From the NCBI GenBank assembly GCA_041498295.1, contig JBGQIB010000023.1, forward strand, positions 1-39,281: a stretch of DNA of 39,281 bases. The letters run 5' to 3'. The position numbers and the translations under genes are program-made. Shown here one piece after another: positions 23,784 through 31,249 of this stretch. The notes beneath the pieces are model-generated. The model made no database searches and had not been told where the DNA came from. It saw only the letters and a program-made list of their open reading frames with translations. Position 1 is the stretch's first letter. Every line of letters starts with the position of its first letter. The stretch is from VGRW01 sp041498295 (lineage in GTDB: Bacteria; Myxococcota_A; UBA9160; SZUA-336).

Positions 23784-25463
23784 ATGTCGGACGATCTTCC
23801 TTCAGTCCCCCCACCGGGCTCCGGGGCATATCGCAGCGTCGTGCTCCTGCTGCTCGCGGCAGCCATCGCCGGCGCGGTGCTCGCGGGAGTGGGCGGCCTC
23901 GCGCTTCGCAATCCGGTCGTCGTCGATGCCGCGCTGGCGCTCTTGCTCGCGAGCTCGGCGCTGCTCGGAGTTGCCTGGGCGGAGGCAACGCGTGCGCACC
24001 CCCGCGAACCTCGCATCAAGATTCGCGACTGGCAGGGCGGGCTCGGCATCGTATGCGTGCTCGGACTCACCGTGGCACTCGCCGCGCGCTGGAGTCCGCC
24101 GCGTCCGCTCTCGCTCGCCGTCGTCGCAACCGTGCTGGCGCTGATTCTCGCCGCCGCAGGAGTGACTGGAAGCGCGGCCACATATCTGGCCGCCGTCGAC
24201 CCCGAGCGCCTTCCGGAAGGGCCGGGTCTGTCCCGAGGCGCGCGCGTCCTGGCGTGGGTCCTGGTCGCGGCGGCACTTGCCGTGGCGCTCGCCTGGGCGG
24301 GGGTTCTGGGCGCCGTACGCGCCCTTCACCTCCTGGTCCTGGCTCTCGACACCATCGTGTGTTGCGAGTTCTTGTTCGCTGCGAGGGCGGCCAGCGGGCC
24401 GGGCCGTATCTTCCCGAGTGACGTCGTCGTGCTCTCCGTCCTCGGAAGTCGGGCGAATCCACTCGCCAGCGCCGTCGATGCGGCCGAGCGACAGCTCGGC
24501 ATCGACCTTCGCTCGACCTGGGCGCTCGCGCTGGTGCGACGCAGTGCGGAACCGCTCGTCGTCGGACTGTTGGCGATCGGATGGCTCTCCACCTCGGCGA
24601 CGGTGGTCGGTCTCGAGGAGCAAGGACTCGTCGAACACCTCGGCGTCGCGGTCGGCCGCGATCCGCTTGCTCCTGGCCTCCACTTCCACTGGCCGTGGCC
24701 CGTCGATCGCGTCGTTCGCATCCCGGTCCAGCGCGTGCAGACGCTGCACGTCGGCCACGAGGGCGAAGAGAAAGCCGGCCCGGAGAACGTCCTCTGGGCG
24801 CGCGAGCACGGCGAAGCGGAGTACACGCTCCTGCTCGGGAACGGACGCGACCTCATCGCTGTCGACGCGGCCGTGCAGTTTCTCGTCTCGGATCCGCGTG
24901 CCTGGCGCTACCGCTGCCAGAATCCGGCGGAGGCGCTGCGCGCGATCGCCTACCGCGCGGTGATGAAGTCGACCGTGGGCCTGACTCTGACCCAGGCGCT
25001 GTCGGAAAACGTCTCCGCACTCGCCGGCCAGATGCGCGCGGTGATGCAGGCCGACGCCGACTTACTCGGCCTCGGCATTTCGGTGGTCGGATTCACGGTC
25101 GGCGGCATGCATCCGCCGGTGCTGGTCGCGACCGACTACCAGGCGGTGGTCTCTGCGGCGCTTTCGAAGACGACCGCCACCATAGATGCGCAGGCCTACC
25201 GGAACGCGATGGTGCCGGCGGCCGAGGCCGACGCAGTCAGGAGTGAGAACGTCGCCCGCGCCGAAGGCGCGCTTGCCGCAGCCAAGGCTGCTGGTGATGC
25301 GTGGAGCTTTCGGGCGCTCGAGTCTTCATTCCTCGCAGCGCCACAGGAGTATCGCTTTCGGCGACGGCTCGAGGCGCTCGAGAGCGGCCTCGCCGGGCGA
25401 CACTACACGGTGTTGGACGCGCGCATCCAGCGCGACGGAGGTGACCTTTGGCTGATGAAGTGA
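23784..25463 (+). CDS. HflK-like SPFH protein with polytopic N-terminal membrane domain
   Basis: A 559-residue protein. Residues 1-275 hold about seven predicted membrane helices (near 17-40, 44-66, 84-101, 108-129, 153-173, 177-200, 257-275). An SPFH domain follows, starting VVGLEEQGLVEHLGVAVGRDPLAPGLHFHWPWPVDRVVRIPVQRVQTLHVG, then an Ala-rich helical tail. True HflK has one helix, so the extra membrane domain is notable. It heads a tightly overlapping operon with two more SPFH genes and a P-type ATPase, so the products probably form one membrane complex. A near-perfect ribosome site (GAGGAGG) precedes the ATG. The function is unknown; scaffolding or protecting the ATPase in a membrane microdomain is a hypothesis. 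Confidence 0.85.
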   Translation: MSDDLPSVPPPGSGAYRSVVLLLLAAAIAGAVLAGVGGLALRNPVVVDAALALLLASSALLGVAWAEATRAHPREPRIKIRDWQGGLGIVCVLGLTVALAARWSPPRPLSLAVVATVLALILAAAGVTGSAATYLAAVDPERLPEGPGLSRGARVLAWVLVAAALAVALAWAGVLGAVRALHLLVLALDTIVCCEFLFAARAASGPGRIFPSDVVVLSVLGSRANPLASAVDAAERQLGIDLRSTWALALVRRSAEPLVVGLLAIGWLSTSATVVGLEEQGLVEHLGVAVGRDPLAPGLHFHWPWPVDRVVRIPVQRVQTLHVGHEGEEKAGPENVLWAREHGEAEYTLLLGNGRDLIAVDAAVQFLVSDPRAWRYRCQNPAEALRAIAYRAVMKSTVGLTLTQALSENVSALAGQMRAVMQADADLLGLGISVVGFTVGGMHPPVLVATDYQAVVSAALSKTTATIDAQAYRNAMVPAAEADAVRSENVARAEGALAAAKAAGDAWSFRALESSFLAAPQEYRFRRRLEALESGLAGRHYTVLDARIQRDGGDLWLMK

Positions 25464-26350
25464 CCTCGCAACGCTGGCTGCGCGCGATCACCGGCAGCGT
25501 CGCGCTCCTGGCGATCGCCTTCTCTGCGACCGCGCTGGTCGTCCACGAAGGCCAGGCGGTTCTGGTGACTCGCTTCGGTCGCCCGGTGCGTGCGGACACC
25601 GGGGCGGGGCTGCACTGGAAGCTGCCGTGGCCCGTCGACCAAGCTACCTGGCTCGACATGCGGCGTCGGGTGTACGAGGGCGGTCATACGGAGATGCTCA
25701 CGCGCGACAAGAAGAACGTCATCGTGCGCACGTTCGTGATCTGGCGGATCAGCGATCCCCTCGCGTTCGCGCAGTCCATCGGCGCCGAGGGAGACGCGGA
25801 GGGAAAGCTGGACGGCCTGCTCACGAATGCCGCGATCGGCACGCTCGGAGAGCACGACTTGTCCGCGATCGTGTCCACCAATCCTGAAGATCTGCAGGTG
25901 GATCGCATCGAGCAAGAGCTGCTCGCGGCGACCGCGCCGGTGGCGCGCTCGAGCTACGGCGTGGAGATCGAGCAGATCCGCCTCGAACGCATCGCCCTTC
26001 CCGAGGAGAACGTCCGCGCCGTGTTCGAGCAGATGCGCGCCGAGCGCCGCCAGTACGCCGCCAAGTTCCGCGCGGAGGGAGAGCGCGAGGCGAGTCGCAT
26101 CCGCTCCGAGGCGGACCTGGAGGCGGCGCGGATCCGCGCCGAGGGCGCCGAACAGGAGGCGCGGATCCGTGGGGAGTCGGCCGCCGAAGTGGCGAAGGTC
26201 TACGCCGACGCGCATCGCGTCGATCCCGACCTCTTCCGCTTCACGCGCTCGCTCGACTCACTCGAGAAGCTGGTCACCGACGAGACCACTCTGATCCTTC
26301 GGACGGACGCCGAGCCCTTCTCTCTGCTGCAGAATCAGAGTGTGAAGTGA
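25448..26350 (+). CDS. HflC-like SPFH protein
   Basis: A 300-residue protein with one N-terminal helix (about 12-32), an SPFH domain (VVHEGQAVLVTRFGRPVRADTGAGLHWKLPWPVDQATWLDMRR), and a long charged coiled coil (about 190-260) rich in R/E/A. The match to HflC is clear (DKKNVIVRTFVIWRISDPLAFAQSIG). HflC normally pairs with HflK around FtsH; here the partners are encoded beside a P-type ATPase instead. The start is TTG at 25448, supported by GGAGGTGA six bases upstream. It overlaps the previous gene by 16 bp and the next by 4 bp. Confidence 0.88.
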   Translation: MADEVTSQRWLRAITGSVALLAIAFSATALVVHEGQAVLVTRFGRPVRADTGAGLHWKLPWPVDQATWLDMRRRVYEGGHTEMLTRDKKNVIVRTFVIWRISDPLAFAQSIGAEGDAEGKLDGLLTNAAIGTLGEHDLSAIVSTNPEDLQVDRIEQELLAATAPVARSSYGVEIEQIRLERIALPEENVRAVFEQMRAERRQYAAKFRAEGEREASRIRSEADLEAARIRAEGAEQEARIRGESAAEVAKVYADAHRVDPDLFRFTRSLDSLEKLVTDETTLILRTDAEPFSLLQNQSVK

Positions 26351-27411
26351 GGCGGCGAGGGGCTTCTTCGGAGCTGGCTCGTTTTGCCTCGCCGCTTGCG
26401 CGCGTGCTCGACGGCGCATGGAGGCGAATGCACTGGTGGCTCGCGTTGCTCGCGCTTATCTACGCAGTATCCGGCGTCACCGTCGTCCGCCCCGACGAGG
26501 TCGCGGTCGTCCTGCGCTGGGGGCGTCTCGTCGGCGACGCTGCCGGCACTCAGATGCATGGGCCTGGTCTGCTCTTCGCGCTGCCCCGGCCAGTGGATCA
26601 GGTCGTGCGAGTCAAGACGAAGTACGTCTCGGAGCTCCAGATTCGCAGTCTTGCCGAGCCGTCCGACCATCCGGCTTACGGAGATACGATCGACCCGCTC
26701 GTCGTCGGCTATGCACTCACTGGCGATCAGAACGTCGTGCACGTCGAGACGAGAGCGAGCTACCGAGTGAGAGACCCCGCCGACTGGGCGTTCTACGGCC
26801 CGAAGGCGGAAGAGATCTTGCGAGTCGAAGTCGCCGCGGCGATGGTCCGATCGTTGGGAGAGATGGGTGTCGACCACGTGCTCTCCGACGGACGCAAGCT
26901 GCTGATCGCGGTGGCAACACAACGCGCGCAGGCGGGGCTCGACGCGGCCCACTCCGGACTTGCACTCGTGTCACTTGAGCTGGTTGGTCTACGACCGCCC
27001 AGCGCGCTCTCGAGTGACTTCGATGCGGTGCAGAGCGCCTACATCGAGAGCGAGACGAAGAAGAAGGACGCGCAGGCATTCGCCCAGGACGTCGTTCCGC
27101 GTGCACACGCGACCGCCGACGCAGCGGTTCTAGCCGCGCGTGCCGAGGCGGCCTCCGGACGCGCGCTCGCCAACGGTCAGACCGCTGCGTTTCTCGCGCT
27201 CCACCGCGAGTACAGCAGCAACCCCGCGGTCGTTCGCGAGCGCCTGTATCGCGACGCCGTCGAGAGGGCCCTCGGCCGCGCCCAAGCTGTTCATTGGATC
27301 CCGCCGCCGGCATCGGGCAATGCCCAGCATACGCGTGTTCTGATCGCCCCCGACGCCGCAGGAGCGCGGCGCCTGCCCGCGCCGCCGCCGTCCGGCGAGG
27401 AAGAGCCATGA
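26347..27411 (+). CDS. HflK-like SPFH protein, third of the operon
   Basis: A 354-residue protein with one helix (about 28-48) and an SPFH domain (VVRPDEVAVVLRWGRLVGDAAGTQMHGPGLLFALPRPVDQVVRVKTKYV). An Ala-rich helical region and a Pro-rich tail follow. The segment GLALVSLELVGLRPPSALSSDFDAVQSA resembles the HflK/HflC C-terminal core. It starts with GTG in a 4-bp GTGA overlap with the preceding stop, and its own stop overlaps the ATPase start (ATGA). All four genes therefore appear translationally coupled, which usually means fixed stoichiometry in one complex. Confidence 0.85.
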   Translation: MRRRGASSELARFASPLARVLDGAWRRMHWWLALLALIYAVSGVTVVRPDEVAVVLRWGRLVGDAAGTQMHGPGLLFALPRPVDQVVRVKTKYVSELQIRSLAEPSDHPAYGDTIDPLVVGYALTGDQNVVHVETRASYRVRDPADWAFYGPKAEEILRVEVAAAMVRSLGEMGVDHVLSDGRKLLIAVATQRAQAGLDAAHSGLALVSLELVGLRPPSALSSDFDAVQSAYIESETKKKDAQAFAQDVVPRAHATADAAVLAARAEAASGRALANGQTAAFLALHREYSSNPAVVRERLYRDAVERALGRAQAVHWIPPPASGNAQHTRVLIAPDAAGARRLPAPPPSGEEEP

Positions 27412-29312
27412 GCTCCGTGGCGCTCGAGGTATCCTCCGACCCGACCCTCTCTGTCCCCGGGACTCTCTCCGCCGAGGAACGCCGCCGGATCAGCGTGCGC
27501 CTCGGTGCGGGACTCACGGGTACCGCGCTCCTGGGACTCGGCACCTTGCTCTTGCATCTGACACCGGACCAGTGGCAGCTGGCTGAGCTGATCCGCGGAC
27601 TCGCCGCGGCCGTCGTCGGCGTCCCCATCCTCCTCTCCGGAGTGCGCGGCATCGTGACCGGTGACACGCGGCGCGCTACGGATCAGCTCGTCGCGATCGC
27701 CGTCCTGGCCGCCGCGGCGAGCGGTGACTTCGTGACTGCCACGCTGATTCCCTTGTTTCTCGAGATCGGGCGCCTATTCGAGGAACGGAGCTCCCTCGGC
27801 GCGCGCGCGGCGATCGACGGAATTCGCTCGCTCGCCGCGCGGCAAGCCGTGAGATGGCGAGACGGGGTCGAAGAGCGCGTCGACCCCGCCGCTCTGGCCG
27901 TGGGTGACGAGATCCTGGTGCGGCCCGGCGAGCGGATCCCGGTCGACGGAACGGTGCTGTCGGGCCGCGCAGCGGTCGACCAGTCCGCAGTGACTGGTGA
28001 GTCGCGCCAGGAAGATGCCGGGCCGGGGAGCCCCGTGTTTGCGGGGACGGTCGCACTCGACGGGCTCTTGCGCATCCAGGTGCGCGGCGTCGGCGCCGAC
28101 ACGGTGCTCGGACGTGTCGTGCGACTCTTGGCCGACGTGGAGGGCGCCACGGTTCCCGTGCTGCGGCTCTTCGAGCGTCGCGCCGGAGTCTGGCTCCCAG
28201 TCACTCTCACTCTCGCCGCAACGACTCTGTTCTTCTCTGAGGACCTCTCCAGAGCGATCGCCGTGCTGGTCGTAGCGGCGCCGACCGCACTCGTGGTTGC
28301 CGGGCCGGCCGCCATGGTCGCCGCGATGGCCGAGGCGACTCGCCTGCGAATCCTGATCAAGAGCACCGACTGTCTCGAGCGAGCTTCCGAGATCGACACT
28401 CTCATCCTGGACAAGACCGGGACGGTCACCGTGGGCGCCCCGATGGTGACCGAGCTGCTCCCGGCGCCGGGAGTCTCGGCCGAGCAGTTACTCAGCGTGG
28501 CGGCTGCGTGCGGCTTCGGATCGCTGCACCCCGTATCGCGAGCGGTGGTCGCGGAAGCTCGCGCGCGAGAGTTGGTCGTGGCACCGCCCTCGGACCTCCA
28601 GGAGCGGCCGGGGCTCGGAGTGGTTGCTCGAGTAGAAGGCGAGAAGACCGCGCTCGGCCGACGCGCGCTGCTCGTCGAGCTCGGCGTGGATTCGGGCGCC
28701 GCGGAAGTGACTGACGACACGGATGTCTGGGTCGCGCAGGGGAAGCGCCTTCTGGGCCGTATCGTCCTTCGCGACGAGCCGCGTGCCGAGGCGCGCGCCG
28801 CGCTCGGCGAGATGCGGGCGTTGGGGATCGACCGACTCGTGCTTCTCACGGGTGACCGCGCGGCGATCGCGCGCGAGGTCGGAAACGCGCTCGGCATGGA
28901 CGACGTTGTTGCGGAAGTGCTTCCCGCGCAGAAGCTCGAGGTCGTGCGAGCGGAGCGAGCCGCGGGTCATTCGGTGATGATGGTTGGGGACGGTGTGAAC
29001 GACGCGCTCGCGCTGGCGGGGGCAGACGTCGGCGTCGCGATCGGCGCCGAGGTGAACGAAGTGGCGCTCGGTGGAGCCGACGTCGCTCTACTCGGTGCAG
29101 ACCTCGGTCGCCTGCCGCTGCTCATCCGGCTTGCGGACACCACGCGCGCCGTGATGGGTCAGAACGTCTGGCTCGCGTTCGGCCTCGCAACGGTGCTGAT
29201 CGCCCTGGCTGCGGGCGGCGTGCTCAACCCGCTGAGCGGCGCGCTGGCTCAGAGCGCGGCGGTCGTCGGCGTAGTCGTGAACAGCGCGCGCATTCTGCGC
29301 TTCGATCGCTAG
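27408..29312 (+). CDS. P1B-like P-type ATPase lacking the CPC metal motif
   Basis: A 634-residue P-type ATPase with a complete catalytic core: TGES (196-199), DKTGT (335-339, Asp335 phosphorylated), HP (374-375, the P1B hallmark), TGD (481-483) and GDGVND (527-532). There is no N-terminal heavy-metal domain and no Cys-rich tail. The transmembrane metal motif, normally CPC, SPC or CPH, reads APT (291-293) inside VLVVAAPTALVVAGPA. In the last helix the position of the zinc-ligand Asp of ZntA is Gln615 (ALAQSA). Known soft-metal ligands are thus missing while ATPase residues are intact, so the substrate may not be a thiol-bound metal. It is encoded as the last member of the SPFH operon. Confidence 0.88.
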   Translation: MSSVALEVSSDPTLSVPGTLSAEERRRISVRLGAGLTGTALLGLGTLLLHLTPDQWQLAELIRGLAAAVVGVPILLSGVRGIVTGDTRRATDQLVAIAVLAAAASGDFVTATLIPLFLEIGRLFEERSSLGARAAIDGIRSLAARQAVRWRDGVEERVDPAALAVGDEILVRPGERIPVDGTVLSGRAAVDQSAVTGESRQEDAGPGSPVFAGTVALDGLLRIQVRGVGADTVLGRVVRLLADVEGATVPVLRLFERRAGVWLPVTLTLAATTLFFSEDLSRAIAVLVVAAPTALVVAGPAAMVAAMAEATRLRILIKSTDCLERASEIDTLILDKTGTVTVGAPMVTELLPAPGVSAEQLLSVAAACGFGSLHPVSRAVVAEARARELVVAPPSDLQERPGLGVVARVEGEKTALGRRALLVELGVDSGAAEVTDDTDVWVAQGKRLLGRIVLRDEPRAEARAALGEMRALGIDRLVLLTGDRAAIAREVGNALGMDDVVAEVLPAQKLEVVRAERAAGHSVMMVGDGVNDALALAGADVGVAIGAEVNEVALGGADVALLGADLGRLPLLIRLADTTRAVMGQNVWLAFGLATVLIALAAGGVLNPLSGALAQSAAVVGVVVNSARILRFDR

Positions 29313-29324
29313 CCGCAGGCGCAC

Positions 29325-30560
29325 TCACTCGCCGGAGAGGTCCTGGACGCGCATCCTGAATTTGGCCAGCTCGGTGCCATTCAGCTGGATGGGAACCGCG
29401 GCCGGCACTGCCAGCGGATCGACGCGCACGTCGTCGAAAATGACCTCGAAGTACAGGTGCGGCCCGGTAGCGATCCCGGTCTCCCCGACAAAACCGATCC
29501 TCTGCCCGCGAGTCACTCGAGCTCCGACCCGCAAGCCCGGAGCGAAGCGAGACAGATGCGCATAGGAGGTCTCCAGGTGTCTGTCGTGCCGGATGCGAAG
29601 GTATCTGCCGTAGTTCCCGCGCCAGCCGGCGTCCTCGACGACGCCTTCCGCGGCGGCGACCACGGGCGTGCCGATCGGCGCGCCGAGATCGATGCCCTTG
29701 TGAAAGCGCCGATCTCCGAGCACTGGATGAACGCGCCACCCGTAGGGCGAGGTCACCGGTGCGCCTACGACGGGCTTTCTCAGGGCGAGCAGTGCGACCC
29801 CAGTGCCGTCGTCATGAACGAGTGCAAGCTCGCCGTCGCGTGTCTCGTAGCGATAGATCCGATGGATCTTGCCTCCGTGGTCGATCGACGCGCAGCGGAT
29901 CCTCACGTCGTCGAGGCTGCGGCGTTTGGGCGTTCCCTCGTAGACGACCGAGAAGTGAGCGTCGCGCGGCAGCACGCGGGGGAGATCGGGGTCGAGCTGA
30001 AACGCCGCGACGACACCCCCGATCAGCGCCGCGGGTACCTTCGCGGCTCGCAGAGACTTCGCGAAGCTCTGACCCACGACGCCGCTCGCATGCCGAATGA
30101 CGACATCGGTGCGCTCTCTGGCAGCGAAGGTCGCGCCCCGATCGTCACCCAGGCGGATGGTCAATTTCCCAGCGTGGCCGGTCTCGAGGCGAAGCGCGCG
30201 GACCAGAGTGTCCGCCGGACCTCGCTCGAGCGTCAGTTGGATGCGATCGCCGACTTTCAAGCGCCGCTCATCGAACCGGTCGGCGAGCGCTCGGAGCAGC
30301 ACGTCGCGGTTCTCCGGGTCGATTTCCTCGCGATCGAGGATCCGGTGAACGGTGTCGCCCTTCCTGACCGAGACGTCGAGCGTTCGCAGCTCGGCCCCGT
30401 CCGAAATCGAGACCGGCGCGGCCTCGAGCGCCGCAGGGAGAGTGACTCCGAGACCAGCAACCACGATCAAGTGCGACGCGAAGCGTGCGACTCGCCCCGT
30501 CCTAGACTGCGTACCCACACCCTCAATATCCGCAAATCGGAGCGCCGGGAATGTGTGCAT
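29325..30560 (-). CDS. M23 family metallo-endopeptidase (MepM-like)
   Basis: A 411-residue envelope enzyme. It has an N-terminal hydrophobic segment (about 28-45), a LysM/OapA-like region (about 60-112), a spacer domain (about 115-260), and a C-terminal LytM/M23 domain. The zinc ligands are His287 and Asp291 in RFHKGIDLGAP, with His335 (YAHLS) and His368 (GPHLYFE). It would cut peptidoglycan cross-links in the periplasm. In E. coli mepM lies beside znuA, and the Vibrio relative ShyB is under Zur control, so its place here supports zinc as the metal of the island. I chose the ATG at 30560; 12 bp separate its stop from that of the convergent ATPase gene. Confidence 0.9.
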   Translation of the reverse strand: MHTFPALRFADIEGVGTQSRTGRVARFASHLIVVAGLGVTLPAALEAAPVSISDGAELRTLDVSVRKGDTVHRILDREEIDPENRDVLLRALADRFDERRLKVGDRIQLTLERGPADTLVRALRLETGHAGKLTIRLGDDRGATFAARERTDVVIRHASGVVGQSFAKSLRAAKVPAALIGGVVAAFQLDPDLPRVLPRDAHFSVVYEGTPKRRSLDDVRIRCASIDHGGKIHRIYRYETRDGELALVHDDGTGVALLALRKPVVGAPVTSPYGWRVHPVLGDRRFHKGIDLGAPIGTPVVAAAEGVVEDAGWRGNYGRYLRIRHDRHLETSYAHLSRFAPGLRVGARVTRGQRIGFVGETGIATGPHLYFEVIFDDVRVDPLAVPAAVPIQLNGTELAKFRMRVQDLSGE

Positions 30561-30788
30561 GGTCACCGTTCGAGTGGAGAGGGGAACGGCCGCGACAGCG
30601 TCGCCACGAAGTCTCACGCCAAACGCGCGCGCACCCTGGGCGCGGTGCAGCCTCCTCACTCAGCCCTCGCGGAAGGGTCGCCTGTCGCCGGGGCGATGGG
30701 CCTCTGGATCTCGATCGTCGTCCGATGATCCGCCGCGCGTACCGCTACACAATTCGGTGACAGATCACGCGAATGCGCCGGCGGCGCG

Positions 30789-30817
30789 TTGACACCGAGA
30801 AGGGCCTTCGATAGTTT
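30789..30817 (+). promoter_or_regulatory. Twin promoter B, predicted to give a near-leaderless mRNA
   Basis: TTGACA (30789-30794), 17 bp, TAGTTT (30812-30817), with the ATG only 8 bp further on. It matches the promoter at 18464-18492 in both boxes, the spacing, the word GGGCCT, and the flanks GTTGACACC and CGATAGTTT. The rest of the 265-bp divergent gap between the M23 gene and this gene shows no other clear site. Confidence 0.6.
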
Positions 30818-30825
30818 GCGCGCCG

Positions 30826-31206
30826 ATGGAGAGCTTCGCCCGAGTGGCAGTTCGCCGAGCAACGCTGCTCGGCTTGCTCGCCCTCGCGTCGGCGACGCTG
30901 TTGCCATATATCCACGCGATCGCTGGCGGCTGTGATCACGCGAAGCCGGCTTGCGACGCCTCCGACCATCGAGAGAGCGCGCGGGGCGGCGACGGTGGCT
31001 CGAGGAGTCACGAGCGTCACTGCGGGGTCTGCGGCGCGTTCGCACACGGCAAGGGCCGGGCCGTCGCGTTTGCGCCCATCCTTGCTGTCGCCGCACCGCT
31101 GCTCGGCTTCACCCGCACGCGCTTCGTTCCGGTCGTTGTCCTCTCCAGCGGCGACAGCGACGTCGCAGGCGCGCGCGCGCCTCCCGCGTCCCTTCGATCT
31201 GCCTGA
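30826..31206 (+). CDS. DUF2946-like small metal-locus protein, copy 3
   Basis: A 126-residue paralogue of the protein at 18502, with the same length. It shares the hydrophobic N-terminal segment ending LLPYIHA, CGVC at the same residues (66-69), His residues before it (SHERHC), AHGKGRAV (AHGGARAI in copy 1) and the end DVAGARAPPASLRSA. Similarity continues past the stop (TCGTCAG and surrounding bases), so the unit was duplicated with its flanks. It opens the second outer-membrane cassette (porin, ZnuA, ZnuC, ZnuB). The role is unknown; an envelope metal-binding accessory is plausible. Confidence 0.75.
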   Translation: MESFARVAVRRATLLGLLALASATLLPYIHAIAGGCDHAKPACDASDHRESARGGDGGSRSHERHCGVCGAFAHGKGRAVAFAPILAVAAPLLGFTRTRFVPVVVLSSGDSDVAGARAPPASLRSA

Positions 31207-31249
31207 AAGAAGTCGTCAGTCACTCTGAGACTCTTTTTTGGAGGATGCG

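Noticed and set aside
23802..24809. Minus-strand open frame of over 300 codons opposite the first SPFH gene
   Set aside because: No recognisable motif, Asp/Arg/Glu-rich antisense composition, and no ribosome site; the plus-strand gene has a strong ribosome site and family signatures.
23784..26350. Calling the SPFH genes hflK and hflC, partners of FtsH
   Set aside because: There are three of them, the first has a large extra membrane domain, and the neighbour is a P-type ATPase; the usual hflX/hfq context is absent.
25559..27567. TCTGACACCGGACCAGTGG (27557-27575 region) as a further dyad
   Set aside because: It is inside the ATPase coding sequence and the right arm does not pair with the left; shared words with the 35.56-kb site look accidental.
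18386..31249. Zur or Fur box upstream of metal genes
   Set aside because: I looked for AT-rich dyads of the known Zur and Fur types in every gap of the island and saw none that fit.
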